A stretch of 64,000 bases of DNA from Pseudomonas donghuensis (GTDB lineage Bacteria > Pseudomonadota > Gammaproteobacteria > Pseudomonadales > Pseudomonadaceae): assembly GCF_000259195.1 (NCBI RefSeq), contig NZ_JH650757.1, positions 275,747-339,746 of the forward strand, read 5' to 3'. Position 1 is the first letter of the stretch. The number at the start of each line of letters is the position of its first letter. This document shows, piece by piece, positions 1 to 11,178 of the stretch. Made by a program: the position numbers and the translations under genes. The notes beneath the pieces were generated by a model. It saw only the letters and a program-made list of their open reading frames with translations, did no database searches and was not told the origin of the DNA.

Positions 1-186
1 CTGGGTCCATTCCTCGGCCTTGCCCTGGGGGTTGGCCGGGTCGACGAAGTTGCGGTTGATGTAGAAGTTGCGCAGGTTGAGGCTGGCCTTGGCGTCCTCG
101 ACAAAGCCGCCTTCGGCCGCCAGGGCGGGCAGGGTGCAAGTCATGGCCAGCAAGCCGGGAAGCAGGTGTCGTGCGGGTGTGGTCAT
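1..186 (-). CDS. OprD-family outer-membrane porin, N-terminal fragment
   Basis: Only the first 62 codons are inside the window; the gene continues off the left edge. Translation from the ATG at 186 gives a signal peptide (MTTPARHLLPGLLAMTCTLPALA) and then a mature start containing EGGFVEDAKASLNLRNFYIN and a further NRNFVD. The GFVEDxKAxLxLRNFY signature is characteristic of the OprD/OccD/OccK channels that carry small organic acids or basic amino acids across the Pseudomonas outer membrane. The substrate cannot be inferred from this fragment. The family assignment is firm; the subfamily is not. Confidence 0.85.
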   Translation of the reverse strand, partial: MTTPARHLLPGLLAMTCTLPALAAEGGFVEDAKASLNLRNFYINRNFVDPANPQGKAEEWTQ

Positions 187-383
187 CGTTTGATGTCTCT
201 TGTTTTTATGTAAGCCGAAGCCATCCGCTGCGACGGTTGGAGGTCACAGGCCGGGCTACGATCTTTTGGGGGTACGCTTTGGAAAAGCTGCGAAGCGATG
301 GTGCGGCGGCGGGCGGGGATGAATCAATTCGTTGCAGGCGGAATTGGGCGATAATCGAACGGTAACTGGTTGGTTAATTCATC

Positions 384-409
384 ATCGTGGGGCAAGCCCG
401 CTCCTACAG
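384..409. repeat. Single REP-type half palindrome
   Basis: This 26-base unit differs by two bases from the arms of the REP pairs at 17781-17847, 31256-31321 and 63625-63687 (core GGGGCAAGCCCGCTC). No inverted partner is present here. It lies 3' of ttgC, next to the terminator. The 187-463 gap holds this unit, the terminator and the upstream region of the porin gene; I see no gene in it. Confidence 0.75.
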
Positions 410-419
410 GCGATTGCAT

Positions 420-445
420 AAAAAAGCCCACCGCAAGGGTGGGCT
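420..445 (-). terminator. Rho-independent terminator of ttgABC
   Basis: Read on the minus strand, an 8-bp stem (AGCCCACC paired with GGTGGGCT) with a 5-base loop is followed by a run of T. It sits 18 bases after the ttgC stop codon, as expected for the end of the ttgABC transcript. Confidence 0.85.
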
Positions 446-463
446 CTTTCACAACGCAAACAC

Positions 464-1918
464 TCAGCCTTTCGGCGTCTGGGCCGCAGCCTGCTGCTGC
501 GCCTGACCGGTCTGCTCGTACCAGCCGCCACCGAGGGCCTTGTACAGGTTGACCTCGCTGACCAACTGCGACAGGCGATCACTGATCAACGACTGCTGGG
601 TGTTGAACAGCTGACGCTGGGCGTCGAGGAAGGTCAGGTTGCTGTCGATACCGATGCGGTAGCGACGCTCGGCCAGACGGTAGTAGTCCTGGTTGGCGGC
701 AACCAGGTCACGTTGGGCCTGCAACTGCTGATTGAAGGTCTGGCGCGCGGCGAGGCCATCGGAGACTTCCTGGAAGGCGGTCTGGATGGTTTTCTCGTAC
801 TTGGCGACGTTGATGTCCTTCTGGATCTTCGAGTAGTCGAGGCTGGCACGCAGGGCACCGGCATTGAAGATCGGCAGGTTGATCTGCGGCTGGAACAGCC
901 AGGTGCCCGAGCCACCCTTGAACAGGCCGCCCATGTCCGGGCTCAGGGTCCCGGCGTTGGCGGTCAGGCTGATGCTCGGGAAGAACGCCGCGCGGGCCGC
1001 GCCAATGTTGGCATTGGCAGCCTTGAGCAGGTGTTCGGCTTCCTGGATGTCCGGCCGGCGTTGCAGCAGGTCGGACGGCAGGCCCGCCGGCACTTCGGCC
1101 AACAGGTCGCTGTCAAGATTCTGCGCCGCCGGCAGGTTGGCCGGCACGCCGGTGCCGAGCAGCACGGTCAGGCTGTTGAGGTCCTGGGCAACCTGGCGCT
1201 GGAACTGCGCCAGCTTGACCCGCGCACCTTCAACCGACGTGCGTGCCTGGCTCAGGTCCAGGGCCGAAGCGACCCCCACTTCATTGCTACGCAAGGTCAG
1301 CTGGTAGCTTTCCTCGTAGGTCTTGAGGGTCTCTTCGGTGAGCTTGAGCAGCGCCTGGTCGGCCTGCCAGGTGAAGTAGGCGTTGGCCACACTGGCCACC
1401 AGGCTGATCTGCGTCGAGCGCCGCGCTTCTTCGCTGGACAGGTAGATCTCCAGCTGTTGCTCGGTCAGGCTGCGCACCCGGCCGAACAGGTCGAGCTCGT
1501 AGGCGCTGACCCCAAGGGTCGCCGAGTACTGGCTGCTGATACTCGATTCGCCGGTTTGCGACATGTTCGCCGGCATCCGCTGACGGCTGCCGCTGCCATT
1601 GGCCGAGACCGCCGGAAACAGATCGGCCCGCTGAATGCGGTACTGCGCCCGGTAGGCATCGATGTTCAGCGCCGCGACCTTGAGGTCGCGGTTGTTGACC
1701 AGCGCGGTCTGGATCAACTGCTGCAGCGCCGGGTCATGGAAGAACTGACGCCAGCCCTGTTCGGCGGCGGCCACCTCGGCCGACTCGGTCGGCGAGTAGG
1801 CAGGGCCTTGCGGCCACTGCGCGGCCACCGGCGATTCCGGGGTCTGGTAGTCAGGGATCAGCGAGCAGCCGCCAAGAATGAAAGCGGTTACTGCCAGGGA
1901 CAACAGGGACTTACTCAT
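464..1918 (-). CDS. ttgC: TtgC outer-membrane channel of the TtgABC efflux pump
   Basis: This 484-residue protein is the TolC/OprM-family exit duct that pairs with TtgA and TtgB to expel antibiotics and solvents. It starts with a lipoprotein signal (LGGC, Cys18), so it is lipid-anchored in the outer membrane. It has the duplicated outer-membrane efflux protein repeats: [17 protein letters not shown] in the first half, and the [20 protein letters not shown] signature of this family in the second. The length is typical for OprM homologues. Its ATG overlaps the ttgB stop by 4 bases (ATGA), showing translational coupling, and a terminator follows the stop. Expression should follow the ttgA promoter under TtgR control. 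Confidence 0.96.
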   Translation of the reverse strand: MSKSLLSLAVTAFILGGCSLIPDYQTPESPVAAQWPQGPAYSPTESAEVAAAEQGWRQFFHDPALQQLIQTALVNNRDLKVAALNIDAYRAQYRIQRADLFPAVSANGSGSRQRMPANMSQTGESSISSQYSATLGVSAYELDLFGRVRSLTEQQLEIYLSSEEARRSTQISLVASVANAYFTWQADQALLKLTEETLKTYEESYQLTLRSNEVGVASALDLSQARTSVEGARVKLAQFQRQVAQDLNSLTVLLGTGVPANLPAAQNLDSDLLAEVPAGLPSDLLQRRPDIQEAEHLLKAANANIGAARAAFFPSISLTANAGTLSPDMGGLFKGGSGTWLFQPQINLPIFNAGALRASLDYSKIQKDINVAKYEKTIQTAFQEVSDGLAARQTFNQQLQAQRDLVAANQDYYRLAERRYRIGIDSNLTFLDAQRQLFNTQQSLISDRLSQLVSEVNLYKALGGGWYEQTGQAQQQAAAQTPKG

Positions 1919-4900
1919 TGCCCGGCCTCATAGCGTGGAGTTTCAGGGGTGGCGTCCTCTTCGGGCTTCTTGCTACCGAACAGCGACGACACGCTTACAA
2001 AGAACAATGGCACCCAGAAGATTGCCAGTACGGTGGCGGTCAGCATGCCGCCGATAACCCCGGTACCGATGGCGTGCTGGCTGCCCGAGCCTGCGCCACT
2101 GGAGATGGCCAACGGCACCACGCCGAGGATGAACGCCAGCGAGGTCATGATGATTGGCCGCAGACGCATCCGGCAGGCTTCGATGGCCGCATCCATCAGG
2201 CTGCGGCCCTGCTCGTGCAGTTCCTTGGCGAATTCGACGATCAGGATCGCGTTTTTCGCCGCCAGGCCGATGGTGGTCAACAGCCCCACCTGGAAGTACA
2301 CGTCGTTGGACAACCCGCGCAGGCTGGTGGCCAGCAGCGCACCGATGATCCCCAGCGGCACCACGAGCATGACCGCGATCGGAATCGACCAGCTTTCATA
2401 CAGCGCCGCCAGACACAGGAACACCATCAGCAGCGACAGGGCGTACAGCGCTGGCGCCTGGGAGCCGGACAGCCGCTCCTCGTACGACAGGCCCGTCCAG
2501 GAGTAACCGATACCCGCCGGCAGTTGCGCGGCCAGGCGCTCGACCTCGAGCATGGCTTCACCGGTACTGTAGCCAGGGGCTGGCGCACCGAGGATTTCCA
2601 TGGCTTCTACGCCGTTGTAACGCGACAGCTTCGGTGCCCCGTAGATCCACTCGCCCTTGGCGAAGGATGAGAACGGCACCATCTCGCCAGCGGCGTTGCG
2701 CACGTACCACTTCTGCAGGTCTTCCGGGCTCATCCGCGCACCGGCTTCACCCTGGATGTAAACCTTCTTGACCCGGCCGCGGTCGATGAAGTCGTTGACG
2801 TAGCTGGCACCCAGGGCAATCGACAGGGTGCTGTTGATGTCGGCGATGGTCACGCCCAGGGCACTGGCGCGCTCGTCGTCGACGGTCAGCTGGTACTGCG
2901 GCTCATCGTTCAGGCCGTTCGGGCGTACTGCCGAAAGGATCTTGCTCTGTGCGGCCATGCCGAGGAACTGGTTGCGCGCTTGCATCAGTTTTTCATGGCC
3001 GACACCGGCACGGTCTTGCAGGAACACGTCAAAACCGGTGGCGTTACCCAGCTCCAGTACCGCCGGTGGGGCGAAGGCGAACACCATCGCATCGCGGAAG
3101 CTGAAGAAGTGCTGCTGGGCACGGTTCGCCAGGTTGAACACGTTGTTCTCGGCAGAGCGCTCGCCCCATGGCTTGAGCATGATGAAGGCCATGCCCGAGC
3201 TCTGGCCACGACCGGCGAAGTTGAAGCCGTTGACGGTGAACACCGAGGCAACGGTATCGGCTTCCTTGTCGAGCAGGTAGCTGCGCATTTCGTCGATCAC
3301 CACCTGGGTGCGCTCGGCACTGGAACCGGCCGGGGTCTGCACCTGGGCGAACAGTACGCCCTGGTCTTCTTCAGGCAGGAACGCCGTCGGAATGCGGGTG
3401 AACAGCCAGATCATGCCGACCACGATCAGCAGGTAGGCCAGCAGGTACGGGGCCTTGTGCCGCAGCATGTTGCCGACGCCGCGCTCGTAGCTACGCACGC
3501 TGCGGTCGAAGTTGCGGTTGAACCAGCCGAAGAAGCCGCGCTTGGCAACGTGGTGCTCGCCCTTGGCAATCGGCTTGAGCATGGTCGCACACAGCGCCGG
3601 GGTGAAGATCAGGGCCACCAGTACCGACAGGGCCATGGCCGAGACGATGGTGATCGAGAACTGTTTGTAGATCACGCCGGTGGAGCCGCCGAAGAAGGCC
3701 ATGGGCAGCAGTACCGCCGACAGCACCAGGGCGATACCGACCAGGGCGCCCTGGATCTGGCCCATGGACTTCTTGGTCGCTTCTTTGGGCGATAGCCCCT
3801 CTTCGGCCATCACCCGCTCGACGTTCTCCACCACGACGATGGCGTCGTCCACCAGCAAGCCGATGGCCAGCACCATGCCGAACATGGTCAGGGTGTTGAT
3901 GCTGAAGCCCGCCGCGGCAAGGATGCCGAAGGTACCCAGCAATACCACCGGTACGGTCATGGTGGTGATGATGGTGGCGCGGAAGTTCTGCAGGAACAGG
4001 TACATCACCAGGAACACCAGCACGATCGCTTCGATCAGGGTGTGGATTACCCCGCTGATCGACTCGGTCACGACCGGAGTGGTGTCATACGGGAACACCG
4101 CCTTCATGCCTTCCGGGAAGAACGGCTCCAGGTCGGTGATGGTCTGGCGCAGGGCCTTGGCGGTATCCAGGGCGTTGGCGCCAGTGGCCAGTTTTACCGC
4201 AAGGCCGGAGGCCGGCTTGCCGTTGAACTGGGCGCTGATCGCGTAGTTCTCACCACCCAGGCCGACCTTGGCGACATCGCCCAGGCGCACCTGGGAGCCG
4301 TCACGGTTGACCTTGAGCAGAATCTTTTCGAACTGCTCGGCGGTTTGCAGGCGGGTCTTGCCGATGATCGTGGCGTTGAGCTGGGTGCCTGGCAGGGCAG
4401 GCAGGCCGCCGAGCTGGCCGGAGGACACCTGGACGTTCTGCGCGGCCACGGCGGTACGCACGTCGACCGGGGTCAGCTGATACTTGTTCAGCTTGGCCGG
4501 GTCGAGCCAGATACGCATGGCGTACTGGGCACCGAACACCTGGAAGTCACCGACACCGGCAGTCCGCGAGATCGGGTCCTGCATGTTGGAGACGATGTAG
4601 TTGGCCAGGTCATCCTTGGACATGCTGCCGTCTTCGGATACCAGGCCGATCACCAGCAGGAAGTTCTTCACCGCCTTGGTCACGCGGATACCCTGCTGTT
4701 GCACTTCTTGCGGCAGCAGCGGGGTGGCCAGGTTCAGCTTGTTCTGCACCTGGACCTGCGCAGTGTCTGGGTTGGTGCCCTGCTCGAAGGTCGCGGTAAT
4801 GGTCATGCTGCCGTCGGAGTTACTTTCCGACGACACATAACGCAGGTTGTCGATACCGTTGAGCTGCTGCTCGATCACCTGCACCACGGTGTCCTGCACG

Positions 4901-5067
4901 GTCTGCGCCGAAGCGCCCGGGTAGGTCACGGCGATGGCGATGGCCGGTGGCGCGATGCTCGGGTACTGGTTGATCGGCAATTTGAGGATCGACAAGGCGC
5001 CGACCAGCATGATCACCAAGGCGATCACCCAGGCAAAGATCGGGCGATCGATAAAAAATCTCGACAT
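1915..5067 (-). CDS. ttgB: TtgB inner-membrane RND transporter
   Basis: This 1050-residue HAE1-family RND protein is the proton-driven drug pump of the TtgABC complex. It shows the conserved N-terminus [17 protein letters not shown] with TM1, large periplasmic loops after TM1 and TM7, and the TM4 proton-relay pair Asp407-Asp408 in [17 protein letters not shown]. The C-terminal half carries the second relay region ([16 protein letters not shown]). The length matches AcrB/MexB/TtgB. The start lies 3 bases beyond the ttgA stop and the stop overlaps ttgC, so the three genes form one operon. Nothing looks damaged; it should be a working multidrug and solvent pump. Confidence 0.97.
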   Translation of the reverse strand: MSRFFIDRPIFAWVIALVIMLVGALSILKLPINQYPSIAPPAIAIAVTYPGASAQTVQDTVVQVIEQQLNGIDNLRYVSSESNSDGSMTITATFEQGTNPDTAQVQVQNKLNLATPLLPQEVQQQGIRVTKAVKNFLLVIGLVSEDGSMSKDDLANYIVSNMQDPISRTAGVGDFQVFGAQYAMRIWLDPAKLNKYQLTPVDVRTAVAAQNVQVSSGQLGGLPALPGTQLNATIIGKTRLQTAEQFEKILLKVNRDGSQVRLGDVAKVGLGGENYAISAQFNGKPASGLAVKLATGANALDTAKALRQTITDLEPFFPEGMKAVFPYDTTPVVTESISGVIHTLIEAIVLVFLVMYLFLQNFRATIITTMTVPVVLLGTFGILAAAGFSINTLTMFGMVLAIGLLVDDAIVVVENVERVMAEEGLSPKEATKKSMGQIQGALVGIALVLSAVLLPMAFFGGSTGVIYKQFSITIVSAMALSVLVALIFTPALCATMLKPIAKGEHHVAKRGFFGWFNRNFDRSVRSYERGVGNMLRHKAPYLLAYLLIVVGMIWLFTRIPTAFLPEEDQGVLFAQVQTPAGSSAERTQVVIDEMRSYLLDKEADTVASVFTVNGFNFAGRGQSSGMAFIMLKPWGERSAENNVFNLANRAQQHFFSFRDAMVFAFAPPAVLELGNATGFDVFLQDRAGVGHEKLMQARNQFLGMAAQSKILSAVRPNGLNDEPQYQLTVDDERASALGVTIADINSTLSIALGASYVNDFIDRGRVKKVYIQGEAGARMSPEDLQKWYVRNAAGEMVPFSSFAKGEWIYGAPKLSRYNGVEAMEILGAPAPGYSTGEAMLEVERLAAQLPAGIGYSWTGLSYEERLSGSQAPALYALSLLMVFLCLAALYESWSIPIAVMLVVPLGIIGALLATSLRGLSNDVYFQVGLLTTIGLAAKNAILIVEFAKELHEQGRSLMDAAIEACRMRLRPIIMTSLAFILGVVPLAISSGAGSGSQHAIGTGVIGGMLTATVLAIFWVPLFFVSVSSLFGSKKPEEDATPETPRYEAGQ

Positions 5068-5070
5068 GGT

Positions 5071-6222
5071 TTATTCCCCTTTGGCCCCTGCAATCGCTGC
5101 ATTGGCCTGGGTTGGCTGGGCAGGCTTGACGTTGGTGGCTGCGCTGGCCTTGACCTCGATGCCCGGCTTGACGAACTGCAGGCCTTCGGTGATCAGGCGG
5201 TCGCCCGGGTTCAGGCCTTCCTCGATCAGCCAGTCGCTACCGACGGTACGGCTGGCCTTGAGCTGGCGCAGCTCGACCTTGTTGTCCTGATTGACGACCA
5301 GCGCGGTCGGCTGGCCCTTGAGGTCGCGGGTCACGCCCTGTTGCGGGGCGAGGATGGCCGCGCTGTTGACCCCGGCAGCCAGGCGCGCATGAACGAACAT
5401 GCCCGGCAGCAGGTTGTGCTCAGGGTTGGGGAACACCGCACGCAGGGTCACGGAGCCGGTGGTCTGGTCGACCGAGACTTCGGAGAACTCCAGTCGGCCT
5501 TCCTTGCTGTAGGTGCTGCCGTCTTCCAGGGTCAGGGTGACCTTGGCGGCGTTGTCGCCGACCTTCTGCAGTTGGCCGCTTTCCAGCTCGCGGCGCAGCT
5601 TGAGCAGCTCGGCCGAGGACTGGGTGACGTCGACGTAGATCGGGTCGAGCTGCTGGATCACCGCCATGGCATCGGCCTGGCCGTTGTTGACCAGTGCGCC
5701 TTCAGTGACCGAAGAACGGCCAATGCGCCCGCTCAGCGGCGCCAGCACCTTGGTGTAGCGCAGGTCGATCTGGGCGCTGCGCAGCGAGGCTTCGGCCTGC
5801 AAACGTTTGGCTTGCGCGTCGTCGTATTCCTGGCGGCTGACAGCCTGTTCGCTGACCAGTTGCTTATAGCGCTCGGACAGCGAGCGGGTCGATTGCAGGT
5901 TGGCCTGGGCGCTGGCCAGGGTCGCCTCGTACACCGACGGGTCGATCTGGTACAGCTGCTGACCTTCCTTGACCTCGGTGCCCTCTTTGAACAGGCGCTT
6001 GAGAATGATGCCGTTGACCTGTGGTCGAACCTCGGCAATGCGGTACGCGGTGGTACGGCCAGGGAGGTCGGACGTCAGGGTATAGGCCTGGGTTTGCAGG
6101 GTTACGACGCCGACCTGAGGAGCTTGCGCCGCGGGCGCCGCCTCTTCCTTTTTACAGCCGCTGAGCAGTGTTGCCAGGGCGACGGCGGAAACCAGAGCGG
6201 TAACAGCTGGCTTGAATTGCAT
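5071..6222 (-). CDS. ttgA: TtgA periplasmic adaptor lipoprotein
   Basis: This membrane-fusion protein bridges TtgB and TtgC in the periplasm. The chosen ATG at 6222 gives MQFKPAVTALVSAVALATLL and then SGC, a lipoprotein signal with Cys23, and 383 residues in all, the usual size. A 12-codon in-frame extension is possible but lacks a signal peptide at its end and has a poorer context; GAGG lies just upstream of 6222. The biotinyl-lipoyl-like half-motifs flank an alpha-helical hairpin (about residues 95-160, ATLASAQANLQSTRSLSERY). It is the first gene of ttgABC, facing ttgR across a 259-bp operator-containing region. Confidence 0.96.
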   Translation of the reverse strand: MQFKPAVTALVSAVALATLLSGCKKEEAAPAAQAPQVGVVTLQTQAYTLTSDLPGRTTAYRIAEVRPQVNGIILKRLFKEGTEVKEGQQLYQIDPSVYEATLASAQANLQSTRSLSERYKQLVSEQAVSRQEYDDAQAKRLQAEASLRSAQIDLRYTKVLAPLSGRIGRSSVTEGALVNNGQADAMAVIQQLDPIYVDVTQSSAELLKLRRELESGQLQKVGDNAAKVTLTLEDGSTYSKEGRLEFSEVSVDQTTGSVTLRAVFPNPEHNLLPGMFVHARLAAGVNSAAILAPQQGVTRDLKGQPTALVVNQDNKVELRQLKASRTVGSDWLIEEGLNPGDRLITEGLQFVKPGIEVKASAATNVKPAQPTQANAAIAGAKGE

Positions 6223-6325
6223 GAAGATCCTCGGGTCGCAAGAGCTGAAGACGCTCAAGAATAATGGAAAGGGTGCGCTATAAAAAATGCTGTCGGGTGG
6301 ATTAATAGCTTGCTAAGGAATATAC

Positions 6326-6347
6326 TTACATTCATGGTTGTTTGTAA
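6326..6347. promoter_or_regulatory. TtgR operator between ttgA and ttgR
   Basis: The 22-base imperfect palindrome runs from TTACA to TGTAA. On the minus strand it reads TTACAAACAACC followed by ATGAATGTAA, which matches the TtgR operator I know from P. putida DOT-T1E. It lies 103 bases upstream of ttgA and 134 bases upstream of ttgR, so bound TtgR can repress both directions. This is recognition from memory, not a search. Confidence 0.85.
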
Positions 6348-6481
6348 ATACCTCGCAGGCGACACATTCAGCCGATGCGAGCCCCCAAATTAATACAGCC
6401 GGTAACAGCCTGCAGAGGCTGACCCGGCCCGACTCCCAGGCACCCAGCGTGCGTGCCTGGGCCTGATGAGGTTGTACTGCC

Positions 6482-7114
6482 ATGGTCCGTCGAACCAAAG
6501 AAGAAGCCCAGGAAACCCGCGCCCAGATTCTCGAGGCGGCGGAAAAGGCCTTCTATAAGCGCGGGGTAGCGCGTACCACCCTGGCCGATATTGCCAAAGA
6601 GGCCGGGGTGACCCGCGGCGCCATCTACTGGCACTTCAACGACAAGGCCGAACTGGTGCAGGCCATGCTCGACAGCCTGCACGAGCCGCTGGACGCCCTG
6701 GCCCGGGCCAGTGAAAGCGAGGATGAAGTCGACCCGCTCGGCTGCATGCGCAAGCTGCTGGTACGGTTGATGCACCAGATGGTGCTCGATCCGAAGACCC
6801 GGCGAATCAATGAAATTCTGCATCACAAATGCGAGTTCACCGATGATAGGTGCGAGATCCGCCAGCAACGGCAGGCCTCGACGATCGATTGTCATGCCCA
6901 TATCGCGTTGTCGCTGGGCAATGCAGTCAAGCGCGGGCAACTGCCCGCCGACGTGGACCCGGAACGCGCGGCACTGGCCATCTATGCCTATATAGACGGG
7001 CTGATTCGCCGCTGGCTACTGCTGCCCGGCAGCTTTGACCTGCTGAACCAGGCCGAGCTGTGGATCGATACCGGGCTGGATATGCTGCGCTTGAGCCCTG
7101 CCTTGCGCAAATGA
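6482..7114 (+). CDS. ttgR: TtgR, TetR-family repressor of ttgABC
   Basis: This 210-residue TetR-family repressor is expected to bind the palindrome at 6326-6347 and release it when antibiotics, flavonoids or other plant phenolics fill its ligand pocket. The DNA-binding domain is textbook: helix-turn-helix at about residues 25-53 ([20 protein letters not shown]). The C-terminal domain retains the TtgR hallmarks [16 protein letters not shown] and [17 protein letters not shown], and ends in [15 protein letters not shown] like the known TtgR. It is transcribed divergently from ttgA. Several ligand-domain positions differ from the P. putida sequence I remember, as expected of a related species. 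Confidence 0.95.
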   Translation: MVRRTKEEAQETRAQILEAAEKAFYKRGVARTTLADIAKEAGVTRGAIYWHFNDKAELVQAMLDSLHEPLDALARASESEDEVDPLGCMRKLLVRLMHQMVLDPKTRRINEILHHKCEFTDDRCEIRQQRQASTIDCHAHIALSLGNAVKRGQLPADVDPERAALAIYAYIDGLIRRWLLLPGSFDLLNQAELWIDTGLDMLRLSPALRK

Positions 7115-7164
7115 CACTTTGTGAAGCTTTGTGATCATTTGTTTCTACGCCAGTTATAAGCGTC

Positions 7165-8622
7165 TTACTGACGGCCGCGCAATTGTCTGTCAGGCAAAGC
7201 CAGCGCCGCCGTCAGCCCCAGCAATGAAACCGTCGCACTGCCCAGCAACAGGTTGCGAAAGGTCAGCAACAACTCGGCCTGCATCGCCGCGGTCGGTTCA
7301 CCGGCCTGCAGGCTGCCGAGCAGGGCATCGCCGGCCAGGCTCAAGCCGCCCTGGGCGAGCATCGCCAGCAGCAGGGTGGACATGATGGCCACGCCCATGG
7401 CCCCGCCGAGCGAGCGGAACAGGTTGGTGGTGCTGGTGGCCACGCCGATATCCCGTGGTTCCACCGCACTCTGGGTCGCTACCAGCGAAGTGGGGAACTG
7501 CAGGCCCGAGGCAATCCCGGTCAAGACCATGAACATGCCACTGAACCAGGCCGCTTGCGGCGGGCTGAAGGCCATACCGACGATGGCAAACGGCATCAGC
7601 AGCGCACCGCCGAGAATCTGTGGCTTATAGCGCCCGGTGAGGGAGGTCAGGCGGCCACCGCAATACGCACCGATCGGCAGGCCGATGGCCAGCGGCAGCA
7701 AATGCAAGGCAGCGCTGTCGGCACCGGCGCCGGTGATGCTCTGATAGCGCAGCGGCATCAGCATGGTCAGGGAAATGGCCTGGAAGCTGGCGAAGAAGAT
7801 CGTGCACCAGCATAGGGTGGCGGTGCGATTGGCGAACAATTTCAGCGGCAGCAGCGGCTCGGCGACGCGCTGTTCATGAAGCACGAACAGCAGCAAGCCG
7901 ATCAGTGCACAACCGAGCAGGCTGGCAACTTGCGCAGAGTCCCAGGGTTGCCCCTGGCCGATCAGGGTGATGCCCAGCAGCAGGCTGCCCAGGCCAAGAA
8001 TCAGCAGCGCGGCGCCGAGGTAATCGACCTGCGCCTTGTGCGTTGGTACCAGCAGGCTGCGCAGGGCGCGGCGGGTCACCCACCAGGCGGTCAGGCCCAG
8101 GGGCAGGTTGAGCCAGAACACCCAGCGCCATGACAGGTATTCGGTGAGCATTCCGCCGAGCACCGGCCCGGCGACACTGGCCAGGGCATACATGCTGCTG
8201 AAGTAGCCCTGATAGCGACCGCGTTCGCGCGGCGGCACGAAGTCGCCGATGATCGCCTGGCTGACCGAGACCATGCCACCGGCGCCGATACCCTGCAGTA
8301 CCCGCGCCAGCACCAGTTGCTCCATGTTCTGTGCCAGTGCGCAGAAGATCGAAGCCAGGGTGAACAGCGCGGTACCGGTGAGGATCATCCGCCGCCGGCC
8401 ATACAGGTCGCCGAGCTTGCCGTAGATCGGCACGGCCACGGTCATGGCCACCATGTAACCGGAAATCACCCAGGCCAGCAGGCCGACATCGTTGAACTGC
8501 GCCGAAATCGCCGGCATCGACACGGCGACGATGGTCTGGTCCAGCGCGCCAAGAAAGATCGCCAGCATCAGTGCGACGAGCACGCTGCGCAGCACCGGTT
8601 GCGGAGTGTTCAGTTGAGTCAC
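7165..8622 (-). CDS. DHA2-family MFS drug exporter (EmrB/QacA type)
   Basis: This 485-residue membrane protein has about 14 hydrophobic segments and the DHA2 signatures: motif D1-like LDQTIVAVSMPAI at residues 28-40, motif A GKLGDLYGRRRM in the loop after TM2, and motif C GIGAGGMVSVSQAIIGDF-type residues around TM4-TM5. It probably exports hydrophobic toxic compounds in exchange for protons. The start codon appears to be GTG at 8622; no in-frame ATG keeps TM1 intact. It converges on ttgR (51-bp gap) and has no adaptor gene beside it. Its regulator and substrate are unknown. Confidence 0.85.
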   Translation of the reverse strand: MTQLNTPQPVLRSVLVALMLAIFLGALDQTIVAVSMPAISAQFNDVGLLAWVISGYMVAMTVAVPIYGKLGDLYGRRRMILTGTALFTLASIFCALAQNMEQLVLARVLQGIGAGGMVSVSQAIIGDFVPPRERGRYQGYFSSMYALASVAGPVLGGMLTEYLSWRWVFWLNLPLGLTAWWVTRRALRSLLVPTHKAQVDYLGAALLILGLGSLLLGITLIGQGQPWDSAQVASLLGCALIGLLLFVLHEQRVAEPLLPLKLFANRTATLCWCTIFFASFQAISLTMLMPLRYQSITGAGADSAALHLLPLAIGLPIGAYCGGRLTSLTGRYKPQILGGALLMPFAIVGMAFSPPQAAWFSGMFMVLTGIASGLQFPTSLVATQSAVEPRDIGVATSTTNLFRSLGGAMGVAIMSTLLLAMLAQGGLSLAGDALLGSLQAGEPTAAMQAELLLTFRNLLLGSATVSLLGLTAALALPDRQLRGRQ

Positions 8623-8699
8623 GGGCCAGCTCTGAGGCAGGTGAAGCCCGCAGCCGGTAGCGGCGGGCGCAAGTGCTGACCAGTCTACTCGATAGCTTG

Positions 8700-9914
<1,215 letters not shown>

Positions 9915-9959
9915 TCAGGGCAAGGCCAAAAGCAGCTTATGATTGTTGTGCTTGCATTT

Positions 9960-9981
9960 TTCGCTTTGAAATGCGAGCGAA
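9960..9981. promoter_or_regulatory. Putative PobR operator between pobA and pobR
   Basis: TTCGCT and AGCGAA form an inverted repeat separated by 10 bases, one helical turn between centres in the pobA/pobR gap. A second nested pair, GCATTT (9954-9959) and AAATGC (9969-9974), overlaps it. The position 67 bases upstream of pobA fits an activator site. The assignment to PobR is inferred from location only. Confidence 0.45.
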
Positions 9982-10061
9982 GAAGGGATAAAAACGGCAT
10001 GAAGCAGGACTTTTCACCAATCAGTGCGATTATCGGGCATTGCCCTGGAGCGAGTTGATCA

Positions 10062-10940
10062 ATGAGCAAGGCATCGATCCCGGTGTTCAAGCTGTACGGC
10101 GAGCAGTTGCAGTGGCCGACCCCGGACCTGCTGCACTGCGAGTCGATTCCGGCGCGCAGCCGATTGCATGATTGGGAAATCGAACCGCATCGGCATGCCG
10201 ATCTGTGCCAGTTGCTGTTTCTCTATGAGGGGCAGGCCGAGATCGAAGTGGAAGGCCAGGTGCGGCGCCTGGAGCAGGCGGCGATCCAGGTGGTGCCGGC
10301 CCTGTGCGTGCATGGTTTTCGCTTTTCCAGCGACGTCGATGGTTACGTGGTCACCCTGGCGGCGCCCCTGGTGAGCCTGTTGCACACCCAACTGGCCGGA
10401 GCGCCAGCGGCCCTGGCCCAGGCCGGCACCTACCTGGCAGGCGCCGACCGCACCTACCTGTACAGCCTGTTCAGTGCCTTGCAGCAGGAGTACCAGCAGG
10501 ACCAACCCGGGCGCGACTTGCAACTGCGCTCATTGATCAACCTGCTGGTGGTGTGGATCAGCCGTCAATGCTTGCAGCGCCATGGCCAGGGGCTGGCGGT
10601 GGCCCGCGGGCGTGAATATCTGCAACGCTTCAATAAACTGGTCGAGCAGCAGTTTCGTCTGCAGCCAAGCGTCGAGGCGCTGGCCCATGAGGTGGGGATT
10701 TCGGTGGCGCACCTGAACAGTATCTGTCGTGAGCTGGCCGGGCAGTCGGCCTTGCAGATCATCCATCAACGCTTGCTACTCGAGGCCAAGCGCGAACTGA
10801 TTTACACCAGCCTGAGCATCAAGCAACTGGCCGACAGCCTGGGTTTTGTTGACCCTGCCTATTTTTCGCGGTTCTTCCGCCGCCTGACGGGCAAGGCCCC
10901 CAGTGACTTTCGTCACCAGGCCCCAGGCCAACCTACTTGA
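10062..10940 (+). CDS. pobR: PobR-type AraC-family activator of pobA
   Basis: This 292-residue AraC/XylS-family protein has an N-terminal cupin-like sensing domain (HRHADLCQLLFLYEGQAEIE at about residues 43-62) and a C-terminal double helix-turn-helix (about 190-285) ending in SLGFVDPAYFSRFFRRLTGK. It is divergent from pobA, the arrangement of the AraC-type PobR/PobC regulators of pseudomonads, which induce pobA in response to 4-hydroxybenzoate. This differs from the IclR-type PobR of Acinetobacter. The function rests on location plus the family. Its 3' end overlaps the convergent small gene at 10933-11106 by 8 bases. Confidence 0.85.
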   Translation: MSKASIPVFKLYGEQLQWPTPDLLHCESIPARSRLHDWEIEPHRHADLCQLLFLYEGQAEIEVEGQVRRLEQAAIQVVPALCVHGFRFSSDVDGYVVTLAAPLVSLLHTQLAGAPAALAQAGTYLAGADRTYLYSLFSALQQEYQQDQPGRDLQLRSLINLLVVWISRQCLQRHGQGLAVARGREYLQRFNKLVEQQFRLQPSVEALAHEVGISVAHLNSICRELAGQSALQIIHQRLLLEAKRELIYTSLSIKQLADSLGFVDPAYFSRFFRRLTGKAPSDFRHQAPGQPT

Positions 10941-11106
10941 GTGCGCTCAGCGTCGCGGTGTGCGGCACGCAGTGAGCCAGGCTGCAACTGGCGGCGGAGT
11001 AGGGTTGGTTGCGGATCTGTTCGACCCGGTAGGCTGCGGCGGCATACAGCCCGACCACAGCGGCCATGGCACAGATAACGGCGCATTTTCTGGATTTGAT
11101 GCCCAT
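10933..11106 (-). CDS. Small single-span membrane or secreted protein
   Basis: This is a 57-residue protein starting at ATG 11106 with a near-perfect Shine-Dalgarno sequence, AGGAGGTGAGCAGC, directly upstream; that ribosome-binding site is the main reason to accept the gene. It begins MGIKSRKCAVICAMAAVVGL and continues with alanines and a tyrosine, a positively charged start plus one hydrophobic helix acting as either an anchor or an uncleaved signal. The rest carries two cysteines (SCSLAHC), which could form a disulfide outside the membrane. I do not recognise a family. It overlaps the convergent pobR end by 8 bases. Confidence 0.7.
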   Translation of the reverse strand: MGIKSRKCAVICAMAAVVGLYAAAAYRVEQIRNQPYSAASCSLAHCVPHTATLSALK

Positions 11107-11178
11107 GCTGCTCACCTCCTGCAAACCACCTACAGGTGCTACTCAAAGCATAGGTCAGCTGGGCCAGGTATGCCCGGC

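Noticed and set aside
4042..6264. A 740-codon open frame on the plus strand opposite ttgB and ttgA
   Set aside because: It is low-complexity Gln/His/Gly/Arg-rich protein, as expected of the antisense frame of high-GC genes, and it covers two unmistakable genes.
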